This document shows positions 15,787 through 23,820 of a stretch of DNA of 33,286 bases, piece after piece. Position 1 is the stretch's first letter, and the number at the start of each line of letters is the position of its first letter. Origin of the DNA: an uncultured Anaerolineae bacterium (GTDB lineage: Bacteria; Chloroflexota; Anaerolineae; Aggregatilineales; Phototrophicaceae); NCBI GenBank assembly GCA_937922795.1, contig CALAJK010000012.1, positions 1-33,286 on the forward strand, given 5' to 3'. Made by a program: the position numbers and the translations under genes. The notes below the pieces were generated by a model. It worked only from the letters and a program-made list of their open reading frames with translations. It made no database searches and was not told the DNA's origin.

Positions 15787-17571
15787 ATGGCATCAGAATT
15801 CACGGCGCGCACGCGCTACGCAACTGATCATTCCAGCCCGTTGAAATTCATCCTGTCGCACATTCGCCGCCACCCGGCGGTGGCTGTGCTGATGGTGTTC
15901 GGGGCGTTCAGCAATGCGGCGCTGGCGGCGGCGGTGCCTTATTTCATCGGGCAGGCCTTCAACGCCATCATCGCTGGCCAGGGCATGGAAGCCATCGTGC
16001 GCTTCAGCCTGGCGATCATCGGCTCGCAGCTTCTGCGCGCGGCGCTGCAGGTCATGCGGAATTTCTCGTCAGAAATCTTCGCCCAGCGCATCGAGCGCGA
16101 TGTGCGCGATGAACTGTACGCCAGCCTGCTCGGCAAGAGCATGACCTTCCATGATATGCAGCCGGTCGGCGAGATCATGGCGCGGGTGACCAACGATGTG
16201 CGCGAGATGAACCTGATGATGAACCCCGGCATGAACCTCATCATCGGTTCCGGCATGTTTCTGGTGGTGCCGCTGCTGGCCGCGCCCAACCTGCACCCGG
16301 CGCTGATCTTGACGCCGGCGCTGTTCCTGGTCGCCTACTTCGTGGCCCAGTACCGGTTCATCACCACACTGCATCCGGTGGCCGAGGCAGTACGCGCCAG
16401 TTTCGGGCGCATGAACGCGCGGCTGGAGGAGACGATCGAGGGGCTGCAAGTCGTCAAAGGCGCGGCGCGTGAACAGGAAGAGATCAAGGCCTTCGAGCAG
16501 CGCGTGAACGAGGTGCGGGACTATTTCCTGCGGCAGGGCTATATCGAGGCGCGCTACATTCCCTGGCTGCTGCTAGGTTTGGCCACGGTGGGCGGGTTGA
16601 TCCACGCCATCCTGCTGTACCGGGCGGGCGCGATCAACACGGGGGAGATCGTCGCCTTCATGGGGCTGCTGTTCATGTTCCAGTTCCCGGTGTTCAGCTC
16701 GATGCGGTCGCTGTCCCAGATGGCGTTGGGCTACGCGAGCGCCGAGCGTATTCTGAACATCATCAACACCGAGACCGATCTCGACCAGAATCGGGAAGGT
16801 TTCGCGGGGACGATACGCGGGGCGATCACCTTCCAGCAGGTGACTTTCGGTTATGAGCCTGGCAACCCGGTGCTCAAAGACGTCTCGTTCACCATCCAAC
16901 CCGGCCAGACTGTGGCGATCGTCGGCCAGACCGGATCGGGCAAGAGCACGCTGACCAAGCTGATCAACCGGATTTACGATGTGGACGCCGGCCAGGTGTT
17001 GGTGGACGGCATCGACGTGCGCCAGTGGAACCTGGAGGCGCTGCGTTCGCAGATCAGCATCATCGAGCAAGACATCTTTCTATTCAGCCGGAGCATCGCT
17101 GATAACATCCGGTTCGGCCGGCAGGACGCTTCGCAGGCGGAGATTGAAGCGGCAGCCCGCCAGGCCCAGGCGCACGATTTCATCATGGACTTTCCGGAGG
17201 GGTATCAGACGGTGATCGGCCAGCGCGGTGTGACGCTCAGCGGTGGCCAGCGGCAGCGGATCGCCATCGCCCGCGCCTTCTTGACGGATCCGCCCATCCT
17301 CATCCTGGACGACAGCACCAGCGCCATCGACAGCGCCACTGAGGATCACATCCAGCAGGCGATCTGGGCTGCGGCGCGGGGCCGGACGACGCTGTTGATC
17401 ACCCACCGTCTATCACAGATTCGCTGGGCTGATCACATCATCGTGCTGCGGCAGGGACGGCTGGTGGCCCAGGGGACCCATGAAGCCTTGATGGCCAGTT
17501 CAGACGCCTACCGGCGGATATTCGCGCGGTATGAGCTGGTCGAAGACGAGACGCCGGCGCTGGGCAGTTAG
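15787..17571 (+). CDS. ABC exporter half-transporter with degenerate Walker B (heterodimer subunit 1)
   Basis: The 594-residue subunit has an exporter-type six-helix membrane domain (about 25-320) and an ATPase domain (345-594). Walker A is intact (GQTGSGKST, 380-388, K386) and so are the signature LSGGQ (484-488) and switch His540. The residue after the Walker B aspartate, normally the catalytic Glu, is Asp509 (ILILDD). In exporters such as TM287/288 and BmrCD this marks the subunit whose own ATP site is non-hydrolytic. The partner gene lies 8 bases downstream and shows the matching defect. The pair should export a drug, lipid or glycan-lipid with one working ATP site. The cargo is unknown; neighbouring glycosyltransferases make a glycoconjugate conceivable. 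Confidence 0.92.
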   Translation: MASEFTARTRYATDHSSPLKFILSHIRRHPAVAVLMVFGAFSNAALAAAVPYFIGQAFNAIIAGQGMEAIVRFSLAIIGSQLLRAALQVMRNFSSEIFAQRIERDVRDELYASLLGKSMTFHDMQPVGEIMARVTNDVREMNLMMNPGMNLIIGSGMFLVVPLLAAPNLHPALILTPALFLVAYFVAQYRFITTLHPVAEAVRASFGRMNARLEETIEGLQVVKGAAREQEEIKAFEQRVNEVRDYFLRQGYIEARYIPWLLLGLATVGGLIHAILLYRAGAINTGEIVAFMGLLFMFQFPVFSSMRSLSQMALGYASAERILNIINTETDLDQNREGFAGTIRGAITFQQVTFGYEPGNPVLKDVSFTIQPGQTVAIVGQTGSGKSTLTKLINRIYDVDAGQVLVDGIDVRQWNLEALRSQISIIEQDIFLFSRSIADNIRFGRQDASQAEIEAAARQAQAHDFIMDFPEGYQTVIGQRGVTLSGGQRQRIAIARAFLTDPPILILDDSTSAIDSATEDHIQQAIWAAARGRTTLLITHRLSQIRWADHIIVLRQGRLVAQGTHEALMASSDAYRRIFARYELVEDETPALGS

Positions 17572-17579
17572 GGTTCAAC

Positions 17580-19418
17580 ATGGGATTCTTCAACACGCTT
17601 CAGCAGGACACTTATGATCGCCAGTACACCGACCGCTATCTGCTGCGGCGCATCTTCGACTACTTCGCTGGGCAGCGCCGCGCGCTGGCGATGATCGTCG
17701 GCCTGCTGGTCGGCCTCTCGCTGTCCGGTGCGATCGCGCCCATCATCATCGCCACGGTCGTCAGCGCGCTGGAGGCGCAGAGCAGCGCGGAGGTACTGAC
17801 GCTGCTGGTGGTGGCGCTGCTCATCACGACGCTGTGGGATTACGGCGTCAACTGGCTGCGCCGCCGCCTGACGACCCGCGTGGTGGCCGACGCGGTCAGC
17901 CGGATGCGCAGTGAGGCGTTTCAGGCGGCGATCAACCGCGACATGGCTTTCTACGACGAGAACAAGTCGGGCAAAGTGGTCAGCCGCATCACCAGCGATA
18001 CCCAGGAATTCGGCCAGGTGCTCATCCTGACCGGCGACATCCTCACCCAGTTCATCGAGCTGTTCATCCTGTTCGGCGTGTTGGTCAGCCGCGACTGGCA
18101 GTTGACGCTGCTGCTGGTGCTGTGGATGCCGGCCGTCTTGGGGGCGGGGCTGGTCTTCCGCTGGCTGTCGCGCCTGGCTGGGCGGCAGGGCGCGCGCGCC
18201 ATGGCCGCCGTCAACGACAACATCCAGGAGAGCGTGAGCGGCATCGCCGTCGCCAAAAACTTCCGGCGCGAGGCGCTGATCTACGAGGAATTCGTTCGGA
18301 TCAACCGCCAGTCTTACGCCATCAATCTGCGGCGCGGGTTTGTGCTGGCGTTGATCTTCCCAGTGCTGAACGCCATGGCCGGTTTCGGCACCGCTTCGAT
18401 CGTCTATTTTGGGGCGCAGGCCGCGATCGGCGGCGCGATCAATGTGGGCGCCTGGTATCTGTTCATCCAAAGCCTGGACCGTTTCTGGTTCCCGTTCATC
18501 AATCTGGCCGGGTTCTGGAGCCAGATCCAGCAGGGTTTGAGCGCCGCCGAGCGCATCTTCGCCCTGATTGACGCCGAGAACACGGTGCGGCAGACGGCGG
18601 CGCAGCCGGTCGGCCAGTTGCGGGGAAAAATTGAGTTCGACCGGGTCATATTTGAGTACAAACCGGGCAGGCGCGTCCTCGACCAGTTCAGCCTGACCAT
18701 CCAGCCCGGCGAGAATGTAGCGTTTGTCGGGCACACCGGCGCGGGCAAGAGCACACTGGCCAAACTGATCGCCCGCTTCTATGAGTTCCAGGGCGGCGCC
18801 ATCCGCATTGATGGGCGTGACATCCGCATGTTTGACCTGCACAGCTACCGCCGGCAGTTAGGGATCGTCTCGCAGTCGCCGTTTCTGTTCAGCGGGACGA
18901 TCATGGACAACATTCGCTACAGCCGGCCGGAAGCGACCGATGCCGAGGTCGAGGCTGTCGCCTACAGCATCGGCGGCGGCGAATGGCTGGAAACGCTGCC
19001 TGACGGCCTGCAGACCGATGTCGGCGAACGCGGCGCGCACCTGAGCATGGGGCAGCGCCAGTTGGTCAGCCTGCTGCGCGTGCTGCTGCAGCGCCCCGCC
19101 ATCTTCGTCCTGGATGAGGCGACCGCCAGCATTGACCCCTTCACCGAGACGCAGATTCAGGAAGCGCTCGATCTGATCCTGGCGCAGTCCACGTCTATCC
19201 TCATCGCGCACCGGCTGAGTACGGTGCGCAGCGCCGACCGGATCATCGTCCTGCGCCAGGGACAGATCATCGAGGAAGGCAGCCATGTCAGTTTGATGCG
19301 GCAGGGCGGCCACTATGCCGAGCTGTACAACACCTATTTCCGCCACCAGAGTTTGAGCTACATTGAGAGCGCCCGCCAGATGTTCGACCCGCTGGCGGCG
19401 CGCCCGCGCGTCGTCTGA
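17580..19418 (+). CDS. ABC exporter half-transporter with altered signature motif (heterodimer subunit 2)
   Basis: The 612-residue subunit has a six-helix membrane domain (about 35-325) and an ATPase domain (350-600). Walker A is GHTGAGKST (384-392, K390) and Walker B is complete with the catalytic glutamate (FVLDE, E513); switch His544 is present. The signature is LSMGQ (488-492) in place of LSGGQ. Because the signature of one subunit completes the site of the other, this change falls in the same ATP site as Asp509 of subunit 1, so one site is degenerate and the other canonical. The start is 8 bases after the upstream stop, with only a poor ribosome site, pointing to coupled translation. Confidence 0.92.
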   Translation: MGFFNTLQQDTYDRQYTDRYLLRRIFDYFAGQRRALAMIVGLLVGLSLSGAIAPIIIATVVSALEAQSSAEVLTLLVVALLITTLWDYGVNWLRRRLTTRVVADAVSRMRSEAFQAAINRDMAFYDENKSGKVVSRITSDTQEFGQVLILTGDILTQFIELFILFGVLVSRDWQLTLLLVLWMPAVLGAGLVFRWLSRLAGRQGARAMAAVNDNIQESVSGIAVAKNFRREALIYEEFVRINRQSYAINLRRGFVLALIFPVLNAMAGFGTASIVYFGAQAAIGGAINVGAWYLFIQSLDRFWFPFINLAGFWSQIQQGLSAAERIFALIDAENTVRQTAAQPVGQLRGKIEFDRVIFEYKPGRRVLDQFSLTIQPGENVAFVGHTGAGKSTLAKLIARFYEFQGGAIRIDGRDIRMFDLHSYRRQLGIVSQSPFLFSGTIMDNIRYSRPEATDAEVEAVAYSIGGGEWLETLPDGLQTDVGERGAHLSMGQRQLVSLLRVLLQRPAIFVLDEATASIDPFTETQIQEALDLILAQSTSILIAHRLSTVRSADRIIVLRQGQIIEEGSHVSLMRQGGHYAELYNTYFRHQSLSYIESARQMFDPLAARPRVV

Positions 19419-19432
19419 ATTGGTGCGTCGTC

Positions 19433-19441
19433 TGGTATACT
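19433..19441 (+). promoter_or_regulatory. extended -10 promoter of the Uma2 gene
   Basis: TGGTATACT is an extended -10 element (TGn plus TATACT). No good -35 stands at the right distance. The gene begins about 50 bases on, with GGAGG (19485-19489) six bases before its ATG. Confidence 0.45.
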
Positions 19442-19495
19442 GAGGGTGGGCGAGCGGCTGCCGGTTGAAGCGCCGCCGTCGGGTGGAGGTGCAGG

Positions 19496-20098
19496 ATGTC
19501 CGCTTTAGAAAAAACACGTTGGACGGTCGAAGACTATCTGGCATTTGAACGCGACAGCCAGGAGAAACACGAATTCGTCGGCGGCGAAGTCTATCTGATG
19601 ACCGGGGCGAGCGAGAGCCACAACCTGATCGTCGCAAATGTGATTATGACCTTAGGGGTACAGCTTCGCCGGCGTCCCTGCCGCGTATATCCCAGCGATA
19701 TGCTCGTCAGAATTGCGGCGACAGGTGATTTTCACTATCCAGATGTCAGCGTTGTCTGCGGCGAGGCCGTCATCTTGCGCGAAGCGCGAGATATCCTGCT
19801 CAACCCGACCGTGGTGATTGAAGTGTTATCTCCCTCGACTGAGCTCTATGACCGCGGCCGCAAGTTCCACAACTACCGCACGCTGGATTCGCTCCAGGAG
19901 TACCTGCTGATCGCTCAAGATGCCTATCGCATCGAGCGGTTCCTGCGCCATGCTGATGGCCAGTGGCTGTTTACCGATGTCACCGCCCTGGACGCCGTGC
20001 TGGAGCTGCCTTCGATTGAGTGCAAGCTGGCGGTCGCCGATGTCTACGACAAGGTTGAGTTTGAGACGCCGGCGACCGGTTCACCACAACCGGAGTGA
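19496..20098 (+). CDS. Uma2 family protein (DUF820, PD-(D/E)XK nuclease fold)
   Basis: The 200-residue protein is of the Uma2/DUF820 family, abundant in Cyanobacteria and Chloroflexota and of unsettled biological role. It opens with WTVEDYLAFERDSQEKHEFVGGEVYLMTG, the family's usual lead. It keeps the putative active-site residues of the restriction-endonuclease fold: D83 in YPDVSVV, E109 in VIEVLSPST and K123 in DRGRKFHNY, followed by the LQEYLLI strand. It is therefore probably catalytically intact, although its DNA substrate is unknown. It stands alone with its own ribosome site and probable promoter; no methylase or toxin-antitoxin partner is present. Function beyond the fold should not be assumed. 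Confidence 0.88.
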   Translation: MSALEKTRWTVEDYLAFERDSQEKHEFVGGEVYLMTGASESHNLIVANVIMTLGVQLRRRPCRVYPSDMLVRIAATGDFHYPDVSVVCGEAVILREARDILLNPTVVIEVLSPSTELYDRGRKFHNYRTLDSLQEYLLIAQDAYRIERFLRHADGQWLFTDVTALDAVLELPSIECKLAVADVYDKVEFETPATGSPQPE

Positions 20099-20108
20099 AC
20101 GACAGATA

Positions 20109-20126
20109 CCCAGTTCCAAAACTGGG
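20109..20126 (+). other. short perfect hairpin after the Uma2 gene
   Basis: CCCAGTT pairs with AACTGGG across a CCAA loop, 11 bases after the Uma2 stop. No T-run follows, so it is not a standard terminator. It may protect the mRNA end or mean nothing. Confidence 0.4.
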
Positions 20127-20204
20127 CGTCGCTCCATCGTGATGTCCGTCTGGCTGTACGACTTGTTCACGCTCGTGCCATTTCGCCTGAGGAGATAATC
20201 CGTC

Positions 20205-21578
20205 ATGAAGTTGGCATTGATTGGTGGCGGCGGGGTGCGCGCCCCGGAGTTTGTGCGCGGCGCGCTGGCCTTCGCCGCCGACCTCGACCTGCAAGAGCTG
20301 TGGCTGATGGATGATGTGCCCGACCGGCTGGCGGTGATCGCGCCGCTGTGCCGGCAAATCGTCGAGGGGGCGGGCGCGTCATTTCGTTTGATCGAGACCG
20401 GCGATCTGGACGCGGCGCTGCGCGAAGCCGATATGATCGTCACCACGATTCGCGTCGGCCTGGAGGCCGGGCGCGTGCTAGACGAGCGCATCGCCCTGAA
20501 ATATGGGGTGCTGGGACAAGAGACGACCGGCGCAGGCGGGTTCAGCATGGCGCTGCGCAGCATTCCGGCGCTGCTGCGCGTCGCCGAACGAGCTGAAATC
20601 CTAGCGCCGCGCGCCTGGACGTTCAACTTCACCAATCCGGCGGGTCTGGTCGTCCAGGCGCTGCACGAGGCGGGCTTCCGGCGCATCGTCGGCATCTGTG
20701 ACTCGGCGAACACGGCGCAGCGTGAGATCGCCGCCTGGGCGGGGCTGCCGGTGGAGGCGGTCAAGACGGAAATCTTCGGCCTCAATCATCTATCCTGGAC
20801 GCGCCGGGCGCTGGCGCAGGGCGTCGATCTGCTGCCGCGCGCGCTGGCTGATGACGCTTTCATCGAGCGCACACACCTGCGTTTCTTCGGCGCAGCCCTG
20901 GTGCGGCGCATCGGCATGTTCCTGAACGAGTACCTGTTCTACTACTACCTGCGCGACGAGGCGCTGCGCCGGATCCAGGCTGAAGAGCTGACGCGTGGTG
21001 AGCAAATTCAGATGATGAATGAGGAGCTGTTCGCCCGGCTGCGCGCCTGCCAGCCTGATGAAGTCTGGTCTGTCTATCATGCGTATCATCGCCGGCGGGA
21101 CGCCACGTATATGGCTTATGCCGAGGCGGACGAAGCGCGGCGCAGCGAACGGTCGCAGGCCGCCTACGCGGATATTCCGGCGCTGACGCAGAGCGAAGTC
21201 GGCGGGTACGCCGGCGTAGCCCTGCGCGCGGGGCTGGCGCTGCTGCGCGATCGCCCGCTGCGGATCGGCCTGAATGTGCCCAATCAGGGGGCGATCCATG
21301 GGATGCAGCCCGACGATGTGGTCGAGGTCGCCTGCGAAGTGGACGGCCGCGGCATCCGCCCAGTCTACGTCGGTGATGTGCCTGAAGACCCGTACCTGCT
21401 GATGCGGGCGGTCAAGCGCTATGAACGGCTGGCAGCGCAGGCCATCTTGCAGCGTGATCGCGCGTTGGCAGTGGACGCATTAGCTGCGCATCCCCTGATC
21501 GGCTCATACCCGCTGGCGCGAACCCTGCTCGATGCGTATTTGGAAGCGCACCGGCCGCATGTTGGCGCGTGGCATTGA
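20205..21578 (+). CDS. glycoside hydrolase family 4 (6-phospho-glycosidase type)
   Basis: GH4 enzymes use NAD+ and Mn2+ in a redox-elimination mechanism to split glycosides, most often 6-phospho-sugars, in the cytoplasm. The 457-residue product has the dinucleotide loop LIGGGGVRAP, the segment TTIRVGLEAGR, the family signature GQETTGAGGFSMALRSIP and TNPAG. The metal ligands are at C165 (GICDS) and H195 (GLNH). Length and motifs are complete. The family splits into alpha- and beta-glycosidases; the GICDS/GLNH spelling and the NEYLFYYY segment point to the 6-phospho-beta-glucosidase branch, from memory. GGAG stands 11 bases before the ATG. It lies directly upstream of a GT-C gene, and no PTS or sugar ABC transporter accompanies it. 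Confidence 0.87.
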   Translation: MKLALIGGGGVRAPEFVRGALAFAADLDLQELWLMDDVPDRLAVIAPLCRQIVEGAGASFRLIETGDLDAALREADMIVTTIRVGLEAGRVLDERIALKYGVLGQETTGAGGFSMALRSIPALLRVAERAEILAPRAWTFNFTNPAGLVVQALHEAGFRRIVGICDSANTAQREIAAWAGLPVEAVKTEIFGLNHLSWTRRALAQGVDLLPRALADDAFIERTHLRFFGAALVRRIGMFLNEYLFYYYLRDEALRRIQAEELTRGEQIQMMNEELFARLRACQPDEVWSVYHAYHRRRDATYMAYAEADEARRSERSQAAYADIPALTQSEVGGYAGVALRAGLALLRDRPLRIGLNVPNQGAIHGMQPDDVVEVACEVDGRGIRPVYVGDVPEDPYLLMRAVKRYERLAAQAILQRDRALAVDALAAHPLIGSYPLARTLLDAYLEAHRPHVGAWH

Positions 21579-21600
21579 TGCGCGCAGCCGACCGCGCGTG

Positions 21601-23820
21601 ATGCGCGAGCGGTCGCTGCGCGGGCAGCCGCTGGCGGCGGTGCTGGCCGCGTTCATCGTGCTGGCAGCCTGTTACGGTTGGGCGACGCCGCCCTTCGAGG
21701 CGTCCGATGAGCTGTGGCATTTTGGCATGATCCAGCGGCTGGCCGAGACCGGCGATCTGCCGATCCAGACTCCAGATGCCGATACGCCCTGGGCGCAGGA
21801 AGGCAGCCAGCCGCCGCTGTACTACGCGCTGGCGGCGGCGCTGGTGCGCCCGATCGACCGGAGCGATTTCGGCGCGGTGCGCCAGCCCAATCCCCACGCC
21901 ATCGCCGGGATACCGGGCGCGGTGGGCAATAAGAATTTGATCCTGCGCGACTCGCCCCATCCCCCGCTGCGGGGTACTGTCCTGGCGGTGTATCTGACGC
22001 GGGCTTTGAGCATCGGCCTGGGTGCGATCACGGTGAGCGTGGTCTTCGCCAGCGCGCGCCGGTTGGCGCCGGACCGCCCCAGAGTCGCCCTGCTAGCTGC
22101 CGCGCTGACGGCCTTCAACCCGATGTTCCTGTTCATCAGCGCGTCGGTGAACAATGATAATCTGGTGACGGCGCTCAACAGCCTGATCATCTGGCAGATG
22201 CTTTGTCTGCTGGATTGTGGTTTCAGTCTGCGGCGTTCCGTTGTAGTCGCTTTGTTAGCGGCGCTGGCCTCGCTCAGCAAATTGAGCGGGTTGGCGCTGC
22301 TGCCGGCGCTGGGGCTGGCGGCGCTGTGGACGGCCTACCGCCGGCGCGACGGGCGCGGCCTGCTGATGTTCGGCGGTCTGCTGGCCGGTCTGTGGCTGCT
22401 GCTGGCGGGGTGGTGGTTCGCGCGCAACCTGATCCTGTACGGCGAGCTGTTCGGCACGCGTATGATGGCGCAGGTGGCCGGCGCGCGCGCGGACGCTTTC
22501 ACGCTGGCGACGCTGCTGGATGAGTTCCAGGGCTTCCGCTTCGCCTACTGGGCGCTGTTCGGAGCCGTCAACATCATGACGTATCGCTGGTTCTACGACG
22601 TGATGGATGGGGTGACGCTGCTGGCGCTGGCCGGGCTGACGATCTCCATCTGGCGCGGGCGTCATGACCGGGTGCGGCTCATGCCAGTGGGCATCCTGGG
22701 GATCATCGTGCTGACCGGCGCAGGGGCGGTGATCGCCTGGACGGCGCAGACGTTCGCCTCGCAGGGGCGGCTGCTGTTCCCGTACCTGGCGGCGTCTAGC
22801 CCGCTGCTGGCGTTAGGCCTGGTTGAAGCTGGCCGGTCGCTGGCTGAACTAGCTGGGCAGATGCGAGTCCAACTGGCTTCGGCGTCTGGGGCGCGCTGGC
22901 TGCCGGGGGCACTGAGCGCCAGTTTCGCGCTGTTCGCGCTGGTCGTTCCGCTGGCGTCCATCCTGCCGCAGTACGTGCCGCCCGCGCCGCTGCCGCGATT
23001 GCCAGATGCGGCTCAGCCGATCTATGCGCGTTTCGATGAAGTGGTCGAACTGATAGGATATGAAGCCTCCGAAGCGCGGATGCTGCCGGGCGACAGTCTG
23101 CCGGTGATTGTGTATTGGCGGGCGCTGGCGCGCACGGAGCGCGACCTGAGCCTATACCTGCACGCAGTTCTGGACGACGGTTCAGTGATCGGCAAGGTAG
23201 ACAGCTACCCCGGCGGCGGGCGGCTGCGGACGACCGCCTGGCAGCCTGGCGCGGTCTATGCAGATCGATACGCGCTTGAGCTCGACCCTGATGCGTCCGG
23301 AATCTCGCGGCTGCGGTTGGAAGCCGGTTGGTGGGATTATACGACCGGCGAGCGTCTAACCGCTTTTGACGAGACGGGAAGGCCGATCAGCCCGGTGATG
23401 CTGAACGCGGGTGGGTTTGCACCGCCCGATGTCCAACAAAGCGGCGAGGCGCTGACGGCCGTGGAAGGCGCGGTCTTCGGCGATGGTCTGGCGCTGACAG
23501 GCTACCGGTTGGAGGCCGACCAGCTGACGCTGCTTTGGACGGCGCTGCGTCCGCTCACGTCTGATTACACTGTGTTCGTCCAAGCGCTGGATGCCCAGGG
23601 ACAAATCGCCGGGCAAGGCGACGCGCCGCCCGCGCTGCCGACTCGGTTCTGGCGAGTGGGCGAGCGCTTCCGCACTGAGCATCTACTCGTCTATCCTCAG
23701 CCGCCGGCTCCGGGCGTCTACCGGCTGGTGGTGGGCTGGTATCGCCCGGAGGACGGAGCGCGCCTGGATATTGACGCGCCTGACGACGCCCTGCTGCTGG
23801 CGACATTCAGCCGGCCTTGA
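21601..23820 (+). CDS. GT-C type membrane glycosyltransferase with two C-terminal beta-sandwich modules
   Basis: The first periplasmic loop reads ATPPFEASDELWHFGMIQRL, with the acidic pair expected at the GT-C active site. NAHAIAG-like and SASVNNDNLVTALNSLI segments follow, and hydrophobic helices run to about residue 455. Two modules follow: A at about 475-600 (LPVIVYWRALARTERDLSLYLH, GWWDYTTGERLT) and B at about 620-739 (LTLLWTALRPLTSDYTVFVQALD, AGQGDAPPALPTRFW, PGVYRLVVGWYRPEDGARL). The open frame begins at 21532, overlapping the GH4 gene by 47 bases. The ATG at 21601 places the start just before helix 1 as in the paralogues, though without a clear ribosome site; 21532 and 21559 are alternatives. 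Its last 14 bases overlap the end of the convergent GT-C gene. Confidence 0.76.
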   Translation: MRERSLRGQPLAAVLAAFIVLAACYGWATPPFEASDELWHFGMIQRLAETGDLPIQTPDADTPWAQEGSQPPLYYALAAALVRPIDRSDFGAVRQPNPHAIAGIPGAVGNKNLILRDSPHPPLRGTVLAVYLTRALSIGLGAITVSVVFASARRLAPDRPRVALLAAALTAFNPMFLFISASVNNDNLVTALNSLIIWQMLCLLDCGFSLRRSVVVALLAALASLSKLSGLALLPALGLAALWTAYRRRDGRGLLMFGGLLAGLWLLLAGWWFARNLILYGELFGTRMMAQVAGARADAFTLATLLDEFQGFRFAYWALFGAVNIMTYRWFYDVMDGVTLLALAGLTISIWRGRHDRVRLMPVGILGIIVLTGAGAVIAWTAQTFASQGRLLFPYLAASSPLLALGLVEAGRSLAELAGQMRVQLASASGARWLPGALSASFALFALVVPLASILPQYVPPAPLPRLPDAAQPIYARFDEVVELIGYEASEARMLPGDSLPVIVYWRALARTERDLSLYLHAVLDDGSVIGKVDSYPGGGRLRTTAWQPGAVYADRYALELDPDASGISRLRLEAGWWDYTTGERLTAFDETGRPISPVMLNAGGFAPPDVQQSGEALTAVEGAVFGDGLALTGYRLEADQLTLLWTALRPLTSDYTVFVQALDAQGQIAGQGDAPPALPTRFWRVGERFRTEHLLVYPQPPAPGVYRLVVGWYRPEDGARLDIDAPDDALLLATFSRP

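Noticed and set aside
17568..18842. 424-codon open frame antisense to the second ABC gene
   Set aside because: Its translation is rich in Asp, Gln, Arg and His with no domain, as expected opposite a GC-rich gene, and the plus strand carries an intact ABC transporter with all motifs.
19496..20098. Uma2 gene as part of a restriction or toxin-antitoxin system
   Set aside because: No methylase, antitoxin or other partner lies beside it; family members often occur alone, so no defence role is claimed.
20109..20126. hairpin after Uma2 as an intrinsic terminator
   Set aside because: The stem is perfect but only 7 bp and no T-run follows; it is listed only as a hairpin.
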